Assembly: GCF_004570875.1 (NCBI RefSeq)
Contig: NZ_SPQK01000025.1
Span: 1-49,522, forward strand
Source: Blastococcus sp. CT_GayMR16
Lineage (GTDB): Bacteria > Actinomycetota > Actinomycetes > Mycobacteriales > Geodermatophilaceae
Direction: 5' to 3'
Length of the DNA stretch: 49,522 bases
Shown in pieces: positions 25,686 to 35,471 of the stretch. Positions within the stretch are counted from its first letter, which is position 1, and the number at the start of each line of letters is the position of its first letter. Both the position numbers and the translations under genes were made by a program. The notes beneath the pieces were generated by a model, which did not search any database, had not been told where the DNA came from, and saw only the letters and a program-made list of their open reading frames with translations.

Positions 25686-26717
25686 TCAGGTGGTCTGCTG
25701 CGGCTTGGGCTCCTCGCGAGCGTCGAGCTGGATCTCCTTCTCCGCGCGCGGCACGCCCTCCTTGAGCTCCTTCGTCCGCTCGATCTCGGCGTCGAGCTCG
25801 ATGCCGAAGAGCAGCGCGAGGTTGATCAGCCAGAACCAGATGAGGAAGACGATGACGCCGGCGAGCGCGCCGTAGGTCTTGTTGTAGCTGCCGAAGTTCC
25901 CCACGTAGAAGGCGAACAGTGCCGAGGCCACGATCGCGACGAGGATGGCCACGCCGGCACCCGGGCTCACCCACTTAAAGCCACGGAGCCGGACGTTCGG
26001 CGTCGTGTAGTAGAGGACGGCGATCATCAGCGCCAGGATCACGAGGATCACGGGGTACTTGGCGATGTTCCAGATGGTCTGACCCGTCTCGCCGATCCCG
26101 ATCGCCTGGCCGATGGCGTCGACGACCGGGCCGCTGAGCAGGAGCGTCGCGAGGATCACGGCGGCGAACAGGATGCCGACCAGGGTGACCAGCAGCTGGA
26201 GCGGCTTGAGCTTCCAGATCTTGCGCCCTTCCGGCGTCTCGTAGACGACGTTCGCGGCGCGGGTGAAGGCCCCGACGTAGCCCGATGCCGACCAGACGGC
26301 GCCGGCCAGACCGAGGATCAGTCCGAAGCCGGCCGCGCTGTCGTTGCTCGCGAGCTGGGTGATCACCGGCGTGAGCGCGTCGGAGGCGCTGCCGGGGACG
26401 ACGGAGGTGAGGGCATCGGTGAGGGTCTTCGGGTCGACCAGCAGCCCGACGATGGACAGCAGGCCGATCAGGGCGGGGAAGAGCGCCAGGACGCCGTAGT
26501 AGGTGAGCGCGGCCGCCCAGTCGGTCAGGTTGTCCTCGCTGAACTCCATCAGCGTGCGCTTGATCGTGCCGCCCGTGGTGGGCTTCGGGTCGGCGCCCTG
26601 GGGCGCGTAGTCCGCGCGGGTGCCGCTGATCTCGTCGGTCTCGGGCGCTGGGTCGCCGGACGCGCGCGCGGATCGGTCCTGCGCTTCGGACTTGGACGAG
26701 CCGGTGGGTCGGGCCAT
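25686..26717 (-). CDS. YihY/BrkB-family membrane protein
   Basis: 343 residues with six membrane helices in the YihY (formerly RNase BN) layout: ALTYYGVLALFPALIGLLSIVGLLVD, the signature WSASGYVGAFTRAANVVYE, RKIWKLKPLQLLVTLVGILFAAVILATLLLS, LYYTTPN and YGALAGVIVFLIWFWLINLALLFGIELDAEIE. The N-terminal ~70 residues and the C-terminal tail are charged and cytoplasmic. The family function is unresolved, with lipid-exporter or channel roles suggested. The ATG at 26717 has GGAG at the right distance. Confidence 0.88.
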   Translation of the reverse strand: MARPTGSSKSEAQDRSARASGDPAPETDEISGTRADYAPQGADPKPTTGGTIKRTLMEFSEDNLTDWAAALTYYGVLALFPALIGLLSIVGLLVDPKTLTDALTSVVPGSASDALTPVITQLASNDSAAGFGLILGLAGAVWSASGYVGAFTRAANVVYETPEGRKIWKLKPLQLLVTLVGILFAAVILATLLLSGPVVDAIGQAIGIGETGQTIWNIAKYPVILVILALMIAVLYYTTPNVRLRGFKWVSPGAGVAILVAIVASALFAFYVGNFGSYNKTYGALAGVIVFLIWFWLINLALLFGIELDAEIERTKELKEGVPRAEKEIQLDAREEPKPQQTT

Positions 26718-26871
26718 GGGGATTCTCCGGTGAGTGGGCCCGTCGGAACGGTCGGGCGGGTGGGCGTCTCGGCTCCTGCGATGCCCCGGACGATCCCGTT
26801 CCATGCCCCCGGGACCGGCCGGGCGTGTCGATGGCACGTGACGTCGACGCTCGCGGATCGGCCGCTCGAGG

Positions 26872-26887
26872 GGTGAGCTCGATCACA
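26872..26887. promoter_or_regulatory. CRP-type site
   Basis: GGTGA-N6-TCACA, one base from the CRP consensus TGTGA-N6-TCACA, with GAGCTC at its core overlap. It lies 155 bp before the YihY start and 125 bp before the small membrane gene, so it could serve either. Confidence 0.4.
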
Positions 26888-26959
26888 CACCGTCAGGAGA
26901 AGTACACAGATTGACGATTGAGACCTCGGTGATCGGGGGACACAGTCCCTCGACGACGT

Positions 26960-26984
26960 GCTCCGCCCCTGAACCCGGCGGAGC
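26960..26984 (+). promoter_or_regulatory. Leader hairpin of the 55-aa membrane protein gene
   Basis: GCTCCGCC (26960-26967) pairs perfectly with GGCGGAGC (26977-26984) over the 9-nt loop CCTGAACCC. It ends 12 nt before the ribosome site of the gene at 27012, so it could influence translation. Confidence 0.45.
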
Positions 26985-27011
26985 CAGCCGACAGCATGGG
27001 GGAGACAACAG

Positions 27012-27179
27012 ATGATGGTGTGGCCGGCCGTGACCCTGATCGGGTTCCTGGTTCTGACCGCCCTGGTCATCGCGATGGGCACGCAGTCCACCGCCCGGTA
27101 CGAGCGCGAGCGCGAGGAGCGGACCACGACCCCGCGCCAGGCCGCCGCCGAGCCGGTGGGGGCTCCGGTCGCCGCCTAG
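27012..27179 (+). CDS. Small single-pass membrane protein (55 aa)
   Basis: ATGATG start 8 nt after GGGGGAG, open for 55 residues. Residues 5-24 (PAVTLIGFLVLTALVIAMG) form one membrane helix; then STARYERERE and a Pro/Ala tail face the cytoplasm. The codons show the strong third-position G/C bias of real genes. It ends 22 bp before the convergent acyl-CoA dehydrogenase stop. No family recognised; the shape is like small regulatory subunits such as KdpF, but no kdp genes are present. Confidence 0.65.
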   Translation: MMVWPAVTLIGFLVLTALVIAMGTQSTARYEREREERTTTPRQAAAEPVGAPVAA

Positions 27180-27201
27180 CTCTCGCCGACTGCGTCCTCC
27201 G

Positions 27202-28995
27202 TCAGAGCCAGGACGGCGACGCGTCCAGGACCGTCCGGTCCAGGGACTCCAGCAGGTCGAGCTGCACGTGCACCTTCGGCAGCTCCCAGCGATGGAAGTA
27301 CCGCGCGGCCTGACGCTTGCCGTGGTGGAAGTCGGAGTCGGCGGCCCCCGCCGCGAGCGCCTGCTCCAGCCACAGCCACGCGACCACGATGTGCCCGGCC
27401 GCCTCCAGGTAGACGTGGGAGTTGGCCAGCGTGACGTCGGGGTCGCCGGCCCCCCACAACGTCGCGGTGACGGCACCCAGCCGGGCGACGGCGGCGTCCA
27501 GGTCCTCGGCGAAGCCGGCCCACTCCGTGCCGGCCGCCCGCGCGGTGGTCGCGGTGATGGTCTCGCCGAGCAGCGCCAGCCCCGCGCCCCCCTGCATGAC
27601 GACCTTGCGGCCCAGCAGGTCCAGGGACTGGATGCCCTGGGTGCCCTCGTGGATCGGGTTGAGCCGGTTGTCCCGGTAGAACTGCTCGACCGGGTAGTCG
27701 CGGGTGTAGCCGTAGCCGCCGTGGACCTGGATCGCGAGGTCGGACGCGGCCAGGCCCCACTGCGACGGCCAGGCCTTCGCGATCGGCGTCAGCATGTCCA
27801 GCAGCAGGTGCGCGCGGGTCCGGTCGGCGTCGGTGTCGGCGGTCTGTTCCTCGTCGACCAACCGGGCGCAGTACAGCCCGAGGGCCAGCCCGCCCTCGGC
27901 GTAGGACTTCGCCGCGAGCAGCATCCGGCGCACGTCGGGGTGCTCGACGATGGGCACCATGGGGGATGCGGGGTCCTTGGCGCCGGCCGGGCGGCCCTGG
28001 GTGCGGGTGCGGGCGTACTCCAGCGCGTGCAGGTAACCGGTGTAGCCCAGCACCGTCGCGCCCATGCCGACGCCGATCCGCGCCTCGTTCATCATGTGGA
28101 ACATGTAGGTCAGGCCGCGGTGCTGCTCGCCGACCAGGAAGCCGACGGCGCCGGCCCGCCCGCCGGGGGTGTGCACGCCCTCGCCGAAGTTGAGCAGCGT
28201 GTTCGTCGTCCCCCGGTAGCCCATCTTGTGGTTGAGACCGGCCAGGACGACGTCGTTGCGTTCGCCGAGCGAGCCGTCGTCGTTCACCAGGAACTTGGGG
28301 ACGACGAACAGCGAGATCCCCTTCACGCCGGGCGGACCGCTGGGGATCTTCGCGAGCACCAGGTGGACGATGTTCTCGGTCAGCTCGTGGTCGCCGCCGG
28401 AGATCCACATCTTGTTGCCGGTCAGCCGGTAGCTGCCGTCGTCCTGGGGCTCGGCCTTCGTAGTGATGTCGGCCAGCGATGACCCCGCCTGCGGCTCCGA
28501 CAGCGCCATGGTGCCGAACCAGCGGCCCTCGAGCTCGGGCCGGACGTAGGTGTCGATCTGCTCCGTGCTGCCGTGGGCCAGCAGCAGGCGGGCGTTGCCC
28601 ATCGTGAGGAACGGATAGGCCGAGGTGCCGACGTTGGCGGCCTTGAACCAGGCGAACACGGCCTGCCCGACCGTGTGCGGCAGCTGCATGCCGCCGTACT
28701 CCTCGTCGAAGGAACCGGCCATGAGACCGGCGTCGGTGAAGACCTTCAGCGCCTTCGCGACCTCCGGGATCATCTGCACCGTGCCGTCGACCATCCGCGG
28801 CTCGTTCTCGTCGGCCGTGCGGTTGTGCGGCGCGAAGTGGTCGGTGGCGATCTGCTCGGCGAGGTCCAGGACCGCGTCGAAGGTCTCGCGAGAGTGCTCG
28901 GCGAACCGCGACCGCTTGGTCAGCGACTCCACGTCCAGCCACTCGTGCAGCAAGAAGTCGAGATCACGGCGGGAGAGGATCGAAGAAGAACCCAC
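27202..28995 (-). CDS. Acyl-CoA dehydrogenase, long FadE5-like type with C-terminal extension
   Basis: 597 residues, longer than the usual ~390 because of an added C-terminal domain, as in FadE5-type enzymes. Motifs: [91 protein letters not shown] and the [15 protein letters not shown] segment with the catalytic Glu. The extension ([22 protein letters not shown] ... [12 protein letters not shown]) is the DUF-type helical bundle of this group. It oxidises medium to long acyl-CoA in beta-oxidation. GTG at 28995 fits the start of similarity. Confidence 0.9.
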   Translation of the reverse strand: MGSSSILSRRDLDFLLHEWLDVESLTKRSRFAEHSRETFDAVLDLAEQIATDHFAPHNRTADENEPRMVDGTVQMIPEVAKALKVFTDAGLMAGSFDEEYGGMQLPHTVGQAVFAWFKAANVGTSAYPFLTMGNARLLLAHGSTEQIDTYVRPELEGRWFGTMALSEPQAGSSLADITTKAEPQDDGSYRLTGNKMWISGGDHELTENIVHLVLAKIPSGPPGVKGISLFVVPKFLVNDDGSLGERNDVVLAGLNHKMGYRGTTNTLLNFGEGVHTPGGRAGAVGFLVGEQHRGLTYMFHMMNEARIGVGMGATVLGYTGYLHALEYARTRTQGRPAGAKDPASPMVPIVEHPDVRRMLLAAKSYAEGGLALGLYCARLVDEEQTADTDADRTRAHLLLDMLTPIAKAWPSQWGLAASDLAIQVHGGYGYTRDYPVEQFYRDNRLNPIHEGTQGIQSLDLLGRKVVMQGGAGLALLGETITATTARAAGTEWAGFAEDLDAAVARLGAVTATLWGAGDPDVTLANSHVYLEAAGHIVVAWLWLEQALAAGAADSDFHHGKRQAARYFHRWELPKVHVQLDLLESLDRTVLDASPSWL

Positions 28996-29010
28996 CGGCT
29001 CACCATACGA

Positions 29011-29058
29011 CCGCGCCGAGGGCTGCCCCTCCAGTCGGAGAAGCAGCCCTCGGCGCGG
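29011..29058 (-). terminator. 16-bp perfect hairpin after the EmrB-type gene
   Basis: 29011-29026 pairs perfectly with 29043-29058 over a 16-nt loop. It lies 16 bp past the stop of the efflux gene and only 15 bp before the GTG of the acyl-CoA dehydrogenase on the same strand, so it probably separates the two and leaves almost no room for another promoter. Confidence 0.75.
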
Positions 29059-29074
29059 GTGATTCAGTGCCGGG

Positions 29075-30844
29075 TCAGTGCCGCGGGTCCTCCGCGGTGC
29101 CGGCCGGCGGGGCGGTCGACGTGGGAGCCGAGGCGCCGACCGACTGGACGGGCTGGTCGGCCTCGACGTCCGGGGTGACCGCGGTGCCGGGCTTCTTCTC
29201 GTCGTCCTCCTGGAGGGCCTGGATGCCCGACTTGTCGCTGAGCGGGACCTCCGGCAGGAAGAGCATGACGAAGAAGCCGACGGCGACGACCGCTGCCGCG
29301 ACGAGGAAGACCAGGTCGATCGAGTCGGAGAACCCGGTCTTGAACGGCAGGGCGAGGAAGTCCGGCAGCTTCTGGATGAACGACGTGTCGGACAGGTCGC
29401 CCCCACCGTTCAGCTGCCCGCTCGACAGCGCCGCCTCGACCCGGGGGTCGGTGGCCGCGGCCGAGTCCAGCGCACTGCTGATCTTGTCCGGCAGCGTGGT
29501 GAACAGGATCGACAGGAAGGCCGCGACGCCGATCGTGCCGCCCATCTGGCGGAAGAACGTGACCGACGACGTCGCGACACCCATCTCCCGCGGGGAGACG
29601 GCGTTCTGCACGGCCAGGATCACCGGCTGGAAGTTGAAGCCCAGGCCGATGCCGAGCAGCACCATGAAGGGGACCAGCGCCCACACGGAGGTGTCGGCGT
29701 CGATGATGAACGACATCGAGACCAGCGCGGCGACGATGAACACGATGCCGACCAGCGGGAAGATCTTGTACTTGCCGGTCTTGCCGATCGCGATGCCGGA
29801 GCCCATGGCCCCGCTCATGATGCCGGCGACCAGCGGGATCATCTGCAGGCCGGCGACCGTCGGGCTCGACCCGTGGACGATCTGCAGGTACTGCGGGAGC
29901 AGCAGGATGCCGCCGAACATGCCGGCGCCCAGGACGATGCTGCCGACGCTGCCGATGGCGAAGCTGCGGTTCTTGAACAGGCGCAGGGGGAGCAGCGCGT
30001 CGTCCTTGTAGGCGCGCTCGGCCAGGACGAAGGCGATCAGGCCGACGACGCCGATGGCGTAGCAGAGCAGCGCCCGGCCGGAGTCCCAGCCCCAGGTGCG
30101 GCCCTGCTCGGCCACGATCAGCAGCGGCACGAGGGTGGTGACCAGCGCCAGGGCGCCGGGCCAGTCGATGCGGTGGTCGCGCCGCTGGTGCGGCAGGTGC
30201 AGCACGCGCATGACGACGACGAACGCCAGGATGCCGAGCGGCACGTTGACGTAGAAGATCCAGCGCCAGCCGGTGATGCCCAACAGCGACGACTGTCCGG
30301 CCAGGAAACCGCCGATGACCGGGCCCAGGACGCTCGACGTCCCGAACACGGCCATGAAGAAGCCCTGGTACTTCGAGCGTTCCCGCGGCGGCACGATGTC
30401 GCCGATGATCGCCAGCGCGAGAGACATGAGGCCACCGGCGCCGATGCCCTGGATGGCCCGGAAGGCGGCCAGCTGGTACATCGAGTCGGCGAGCCCGCAG
30501 AGCATCGAGCCGACGACGAAGACCCCGATGGCGAACAGGTAGAACGGCCGCCGTCCGTAGAGGTCCGACAGCTTGCCGTAGAGCGGCGTGGCGATCGTCG
30601 AGGTGATCAGGAACGCCGTCGTCGCCCAGGCCTGCAGGTCATAGCCCTGCAGGTCGTCGGCGATGGTGCGGATGGCGGTGGACACGACGGTCTGGTCCAG
30701 CGCGGCGAGGAACATGCCGAGCAGGAGGCCGGCGAGGATCGTGACGATCTGCCGGTGGGTGAAGACGCCGCTGGCGTCCGGCGCGGCGGCCGCCGCGCGG
30801 GCGTCCCTGCGGTCGGCCGCGCTGGTGCGGGTGGACTGGCTCAT
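29075..30844 (-). CDS. MFS drug efflux protein, 14-TM DHA2 (EmrB/QacA) type
   Basis: 589 residues with about 14 membrane helices. DHA2 features: LAALDQTVVSTAIRTIADDL in helix 1, motif A GKLSDLYGRRP, motif C GTSSVLGPVIGGFLAG and GWRWIFYVNVPLGI. Such antiporters export amphiphilic or cationic drugs with protons. The C-terminal ~50 residues are charged and Pro/Thr-rich. It is the second gene of a MarR-controlled pair, with ATGA overlap at 30841-30844. The drug range cannot be read from sequence. Confidence 0.9.
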   Translation of the reverse strand: MSQSTRTSAADRRDARAAAAAPDASGVFTHRQIVTILAGLLLGMFLAALDQTVVSTAIRTIADDLQGYDLQAWATTAFLITSTIATPLYGKLSDLYGRRPFYLFAIGVFVVGSMLCGLADSMYQLAAFRAIQGIGAGGLMSLALAIIGDIVPPRERSKYQGFFMAVFGTSSVLGPVIGGFLAGQSSLLGITGWRWIFYVNVPLGILAFVVVMRVLHLPHQRRDHRIDWPGALALVTTLVPLLIVAEQGRTWGWDSGRALLCYAIGVVGLIAFVLAERAYKDDALLPLRLFKNRSFAIGSVGSIVLGAGMFGGILLLPQYLQIVHGSSPTVAGLQMIPLVAGIMSGAMGSGIAIGKTGKYKIFPLVGIVFIVAALVSMSFIIDADTSVWALVPFMVLLGIGLGFNFQPVILAVQNAVSPREMGVATSSVTFFRQMGGTIGVAAFLSILFTTLPDKISSALDSAAATDPRVEAALSSGQLNGGGDLSDTSFIQKLPDFLALPFKTGFSDSIDLVFLVAAAVVAVGFFVMLFLPEVPLSDKSGIQALQEDDEKKPGTAVTPDVEADQPVQSVGASAPTSTAPPAGTAEDPRH

Positions 30845-31374
30845 CGGATCTCTTCCGGGTCGATGGTGGGAGCGCCGGCGGGAGCGTCGGGATTGCCGGG
30901 CAGGGTGGCGGTGATGTCGTCGAGGAGGCGGCCGAACAGGGTGGTCAGGGCGGCGAGGTCACCGGCGTCCCACCCGGCGGTCACGTGGGCGAGGTGGTTC
31001 TCCCGCTCGCGGCGCAGGGCCTCGTGGGCCGCGTGGCCGGCGTCGGTGACGTGCAGCCGGCTGGCCCGGCCGTCGGACTCGTCGGCGACCCGCCGGACCA
31101 GACCCTGCTCGACGAGCGCGGCCACGTGCCGGCTCACGGTCGAGGGGTCGGCGTGGACGAGTTCGGCGAGCGCGCCCTGGCGCAGCGGACCGAGGCGCAC
31201 GAGCGGGAACAGCAGCACCAGCGCGGCCCGGTCGCGGGTCTCGTTAGTGGCCATCTGTGTCTTGAGCGCGTGCACCAGACGCATGAACCGGGGCAGCTGC
31301 TCCGACAGCGTGCGCACCTCGGCGAGCCGGTCGACGGGATCGACCGCGCCGGAGGGGACGACGGTGGTGGACAT
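30841..31374 (-). CDS. MarR-family transcriptional regulator
   Basis: 177 residues with a winged helix: VRLGPLRQGALAELVHADPSTVSRHVAALVEQGLVRRVADESDGRASRLHVTDAGHAAHE, whose DPSTVSRHV helix recognises DNA and whose wing carries DGRASR. The C-terminal dimer helices follow. Upstream of an EmrB-type pump in overlapping genes, it is expected to repress both and be relieved by the pump's substrates. ATG 31374 is preceded by CGGAG. An ATG at 31401 lacks a ribosome site. Confidence 0.85.
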   Translation of the reverse strand: MSTTVVPSGAVDPVDRLAEVRTLSEQLPRFMRLVHALKTQMATNETRDRAALVLLFPLVRLGPLRQGALAELVHADPSTVSRHVAALVEQGLVRRVADESDGRASRLHVTDAGHAAHEALRRERENHLAHVTAGWDAGDLAALTTLFGRLLDDITATLPGNPDAPAGAPTIDPEEIR

Positions 31375-31416
31375 GCGACTCCGAAGGACGAGGGAAGACA
31401 TGCACGGTACAACCCG

Positions 31417-31433
31417 TTGCACGATGCACGCAA
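31417..31433 (-). promoter_or_regulatory. Candidate MarR operator
   Basis: TTGC (31417-31420) and GCAA (31430-31433) flank a 9-nt centre, and two further GTTGCA-type half sites occur nearby (around 31416 and 31437). They lie 43-65 bp before the marR start, where an autorepressor should bind. The symmetry is short, so the call is tentative. Confidence 0.35.
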
Positions 31434-31543
31434 TCAGTTGCAGCGTACACAGAATGTGACCTCGCCTATGTCCGGCCACGCCGGCGGCAGTGCGATCCTT
31501 GATCAGCAGCACCCATCAGCCCGAGAGGAACGCGAGCCCGCCC

Positions 31544-34500
31544 GTGAGTGCCCCCGCCGACGACCTGCGCGCCCGGCTGCCGGAGCTCACCATTCTCGAT
31601 GAGCACCGGCTGCGCCGTCGTCTCGACGGGTTGCGGAAGACCCGCGACCCGCAGGCGCGGGCCCGCCAGCACGAGCGCATCGCGGCTGACGTGGCCACCG
31701 CCGAGGCGCGGATCGCCCGCCGCCGGGCTTCCGTCCCGGTGATCACCTATCCCGACGAGCTGCCGGTCAGCCAGCGGCGCGACGACATCGCCGCCGCCCT
31801 GCGCGACTCCCAGGTCGTCGTCGTCGCAGGCGAGACCGGATCGGGCAAGACGACCCAGCTGCCGAAGATCGCCCTCGAACTCGGGCGCGGCGTCCGGGGC
31901 CGGATCGGGCACACCCAGCCCCGCCGCATCGCCGCCCGCAGCGTGGCCGAGCGGATCGCCGAGGAGCTGGACAGCCCGCTGGGCGAGACCGTCGGCTTCA
32001 AGATGCGGTTCAACGACTCCGTGAGCGACTCGACCGTCGTCAAGCTGATGACCGACGGCGTGCTGCTGGCCGAGATCGCCCACGACCGGCTGCTGCGCCA
32101 GTACGACACGATCATCCTCGACGAGGCGCACGAGCGGAGCCTCAACATCGACTTCCTGCTGGGCTACCTCGCCCAGCTGCTGCCGCGGCGCCCCGACCTG
32201 AAGCTGGTCATCACCTCCGCGACCATCGACGTCGAACGGGTGGCCGCGCACTTCCGGGGCGCGCCGATCGTCGAGGTCACCGGACGCACCTACCCCGTCG
32301 AGGTCCGCTACCGCCCGGTCGTGGACCCCGACGACGAGGACGCCGATCCCGATCGCGACCAGGTCAGCGCGATCCTCGACGCCGTCGACGAGCTCGTCGC
32401 CGAGGGGTCCGGCGACATCCTCGTGTTCCTCGCCGGCGAGCGGGAGATCCGCGACACCCAGGAGGCGCTCGGCGAGCGGGCGCTGCCCTACACGGAGATC
32501 GTGCCGCTCTACAGCCGCCTGTCGGCGGCCGACCAGCACAAGGTCTTCAGCCCCCACAGTGGACGGCGGATCGTGCTGGCCACCAACGTCGCGGAGACCT
32601 CGCTGACCGTGCCCGGGATTCGGTACGTCATCGACCCGGGGACGGCGCGGATCTCCCGGTACAGCCTTCGGACGAAGGTCCAGCGGCTGTCGATCGAGGC
32701 GGTCAGCCAGGCCTCGGCCCGGCAGCGCTCCGGCCGGTGCGGGCGCCTGGGCCCGGGCATCGCGATCCGGCTGTACACCGAGGCGGACTTCGAGGCGCGC
32801 CCGGAGTTCACCGACCCGGAGATCCTGCGCACCAACCTCGCCTCGGTGCTGCTGCAGATGGCCTCCCTCGACCTGGGGGACGTCGCCGACTTCCCGTTCG
32901 TCGACCCGCCGGACAGCCGCGCCGTCGCCGACGGGATCGCGCTGCTCGAGGAGCTGCACGCCCTCGACGAGCACGGGAAGCTCACCGGGACCGGACGCGC
33001 GCTCGCCGCCCTGCCCCTGGACCCGCGGATGGCCCGCATGGTGGTCGAGGCCGACACGCTCGGGGTGCTCGACGAGGTGCTGGTCATCGCCGCCGGCCTC
33101 ACCATCCAGGACCCGCGCGAGCGTCCCACCGAGCACCAGCAGGCCGCCGACCAGCTGCACGCCCGCTTCGCCGACGAGAACTCCGACTTCCTGGCGCTGC
33201 TCAACCTCTGGCGGTACCTGGGCGAGCAGCAGGACGCGCTCTCCGGCAACCAGTTCCGGCGCACGGTGAAGCGGGAGTTCGTGCACTACCTGCGCATCCG
33301 CGAGTGGCAGGACCTGCACGGCCAGCTGCGCGGCACCGCGCGGCGGCTGGGGATGACGCTCGGCGAGCCGGCCGCCGAGGCCGACGAGAAGGGCATCACC
33401 GCCGCGCTGCTGGCCGGGCTCCTCTCGCACGTCGGGATGCAGGTCGAGCAGGCGAAGGGCGACAAGCGGCCCGGCCGGGAGTACCTCGGCACCCGCAACA
33501 CCCGTTTCGTGATCGCGCCGGGCACGCCGCTGGCGAAGAAGCCGCCGCGCTGGGTGGTCGCCGCCGAGCTGGTCGAGACCAGCCGCCTGTTCGCCCGGAC
33601 CGTGGCCCGGATCGATCCGGAGACCGTCGAGCGACTCGCTCCCCACCTGGTGAAGCGCCAGTACTCCGAGCCCCGCTGGGACGCCAAGCGCGGCTCCGTC
33701 GTCGCCACGGAGCGGGTCACGCTGTACGGGCTGCCGCTCGTCGTCGGCCGCCGGGTGCAGTACGGCTCGATCGACCCCGTCGTCTCGCGGGAGCTGTTCA
33801 TCCGGCACGCCCTCGTCGCAGGCGAGTGGACGACGCACCACCGCTTCTGGGCCGACAACCAGCGCGCGATCGAGCAGGTCGCCGCCCTCGAGGAGCGGGC
33901 CCGGCGGCGCGACATCCGCGTCGACGAGGAGACGGTCTTCGAGCTCTACGACCAGCGCATCCCGGCCGACGTCGTCTCGACCCGGCATTTCGACCGCTGG
34001 TGGAAGGACGCCCGGCGCCGCCAGCCCCACCTGCTCACCTTCACGCCGGAGATGCTCACGAACGCGGCGACCGCCGGGCAGGTCCGCGCCGAGGACTATC
34101 CCGACGAGGTGCACCTCTCGCAGGGGCTGACCCTCCCGCTGTCCTACGCCTTCGCGCCGGGAACGGCCGAGGACGGCGTCACCGTCGACGTCCCCCTCGC
34201 CGTGCTGGACGGGGTCGCCTCGGCGACGTCGGGTGAGTCGCTGGCCTTCACCGTCCCGGGGCTCCGCGAGGAGCTCGTGACGGCGTTGCTGCGCAGCCTG
34301 CCCAAGCAGGTGCGCCGCGGGCTCGTGCCCATCCCCGACCGCGTGCGGGAGGTGCTCCCGCGGATCGACCCGGGGGAGCCGCTGCTGCCGGCGCTCGAGC
34401 GCGAGCTGCGCCGGGCGACCGCGGTGACGATCCCGCCGGACGCCTGGGCGCCGGACCAGGTGCCCGACCACCTGCGGGCCACCTTCCGGGTGCTCGACGA

Positions 34501-35470
34501 CCAGCAGCGGCCGCTCGCCGTCGGCAAGGACCTGGCTGCCCTCAAGGCGCAGGTCGCGCCGACGGCGCGGGCCAGCCTGGCTCGGGCCGCGACGGACCTC
34601 GAGCGGACCGGCCTGACCTCGTGGGAGTTCGGCACCCTCCCGTCCAGCGTCGACGTGCAGCGGGGCGCGCACGTGGTCACGGCCTATCCCGCCGTGGTGG
34701 ACGAGGGGGAGACCGTCGGTGTCCGCGTCGTCCCGACACAGGCCGAGGCGAGCCGGCTGACCTGGCGCGGGGCCCGTCGGCTGCTGGTCCTGGTCGCCGG
34801 CTCCCCGGCCCGCCAGATCGTCCGCACGCTGTCCCCGCGCACCCGGCTGGCGCTCCAGTTCAACCCGGACGGCGAGATCCCCGACCTGGTCGCCGACTGC
34901 GTGGACGCCGCGGCCGACGAGCTGATCGCCGCCGCCGGCGGACCGCCCCGCGACGCGGCGGCCTTCGCGGCGCTCGTCGCCACCGCACGGACCGAGCTGC
35001 CCCGGCTCACCGCCGACACGGTGCAGAAGGTCGAGGCCGTGCTGACCCAGGCCCGGGAGGTGGCGGTCGCCATCGGCGCCGCACCCGGACGACGGGTCCC
35101 CGACGCCGCGATCGCCGACCTGCGCCGGCAGATGGGTGGCCTGCTGCACCGCGGCTTCGTCGCGGCCACCGGACGGCGGAGGCTGCCGGACGTCGTCCGC
35201 TATCTCAAGGCGATGGAGCACCGGCTGGAGAAGCTGCCCGCCAACGCCGTCCGGGACGAGCTCTGGATGGCCCAGGTGGCCGCGGTGGCGGCCGAGTACG
35301 AGCAGCTGCGGACGCAGCTGCCCGGCACCGGCGCGCCCGACGACCCGGTGACCCGCATCCGCTGGATGGTCGAGGAGCTCCGGGTGGGCCTGTTCGCCCA
35401 GGTCATCGGAACGCCACGACCGGTGTCCGAACAGCGCGTCTACAAGGCGATCGACCAGCTCATCGCCTGA
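31544..35470 (+). CDS. hrpA: ATP-dependent RNA helicase HrpA
   Basis: 1308 residues, the full length of the actinobacterial HrpA family. Motif I GETGSGKTT (about 96-104), Ia TQPRRIAARSVA, II DEAH (193-196), III SAT in VITSATIDVER, V TNVAETSLTV and VI QRSGRCGRLGPG, then HA2 and OB-fold regions and the family-specific DUF3418 C-terminal half (WWKDARRRQPHLLTF, SLPKQVRRGLVPIPD). It unwinds RNA and in E. coli rescues stalled ribosomes. GTG 31544 follows AGAGGA (31524-31529); an upstream GTG at 31490 would add 18 residues. It is divergent from the marR operon. Confidence 0.93.
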   Translation: MSAPADDLRARLPELTILDEHRLRRRLDGLRKTRDPQARARQHERIAADVATAEARIARRRASVPVITYPDELPVSQRRDDIAAALRDSQVVVVAGETGSGKTTQLPKIALELGRGVRGRIGHTQPRRIAARSVAERIAEELDSPLGETVGFKMRFNDSVSDSTVVKLMTDGVLLAEIAHDRLLRQYDTIILDEAHERSLNIDFLLGYLAQLLPRRPDLKLVITSATIDVERVAAHFRGAPIVEVTGRTYPVEVRYRPVVDPDDEDADPDRDQVSAILDAVDELVAEGSGDILVFLAGEREIRDTQEALGERALPYTEIVPLYSRLSAADQHKVFSPHSGRRIVLATNVAETSLTVPGIRYVIDPGTARISRYSLRTKVQRLSIEAVSQASARQRSGRCGRLGPGIAIRLYTEADFEARPEFTDPEILRTNLASVLLQMASLDLGDVADFPFVDPPDSRAVADGIALLEELHALDEHGKLTGTGRALAALPLDPRMARMVVEADTLGVLDEVLVIAAGLTIQDPRERPTEHQQAADQLHARFADENSDFLALLNLWRYLGEQQDALSGNQFRRTVKREFVHYLRIREWQDLHGQLRGTARRLGMTLGEPAAEADEKGITAALLAGLLSHVGMQVEQAKGDKRPGREYLGTRNTRFVIAPGTPLAKKPPRWVVAAELVETSRLFARTVARIDPETVERLAPHLVKRQYSEPRWDAKRGSVVATERVTLYGLPLVVGRRVQYGSIDPVVSRELFIRHALVAGEWTTHHRFWADNQRAIEQVAALEERARRRDIRVDEETVFELYDQRIPADVVSTRHFDRWWKDARRRQPHLLTFTPEMLTNAATAGQVRAEDYPDEVHLSQGLTLPLSYAFAPGTAEDGVTVDVPLAVLDGVASATSGESLAFTVPGLREELVTALLRSLPKQVRRGLVPIPDRVREVLPRIDPGEPLLPALERELRRATAVTIPPDAWAPDQVPDHLRATFRVLDDQQRPLAVGKDLAALKAQVAPTARASLARAATDLERTGLTSWEFGTLPSSVDVQRGAHVVTAYPAVVDEGETVGVRVVPTQAEASRLTWRGARRLLVLVAGSPARQIVRTLSPRTRLALQFNPDGEIPDLVADCVDAAADELIAAAGGPPRDAAAFAALVATARTELPRLTADTVQKVEAVLTQAREVAVAIGAAPGRRVPDAAIADLRRQMGGLLHRGFVAATGRRRLPDVVRYLKAMEHRLEKLPANAVRDELWMAQVAAVAAEYEQLRTQLPGTGAPDDPVTRIRWMVEELRVGLFAQVIGTPRPVSEQRVYKAIDQLIA

Positions 35471-35471
35471 T

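Larger units (their letters stand above)
26718..27011. other. 294-bp intergenic region with structured leader
   Basis: Between divergent yihY-like and a small membrane gene. Contains a CRP-type half-site pair (26872-26887), a perfect 8-bp hairpin (26960-26984) and a good ribosome site GGGGGAG (about 26997-27003). TTGACG at 26911-26916 resembles a -35 but has no matching -10 at 17-18 nt. No additional coding frame seen. Confidence 0.5.

Noticed and set aside
26911-26916. TTGACG as a -35 promoter element
   Set aside because: No TANNNT at 16-19 nt spacing downstream.
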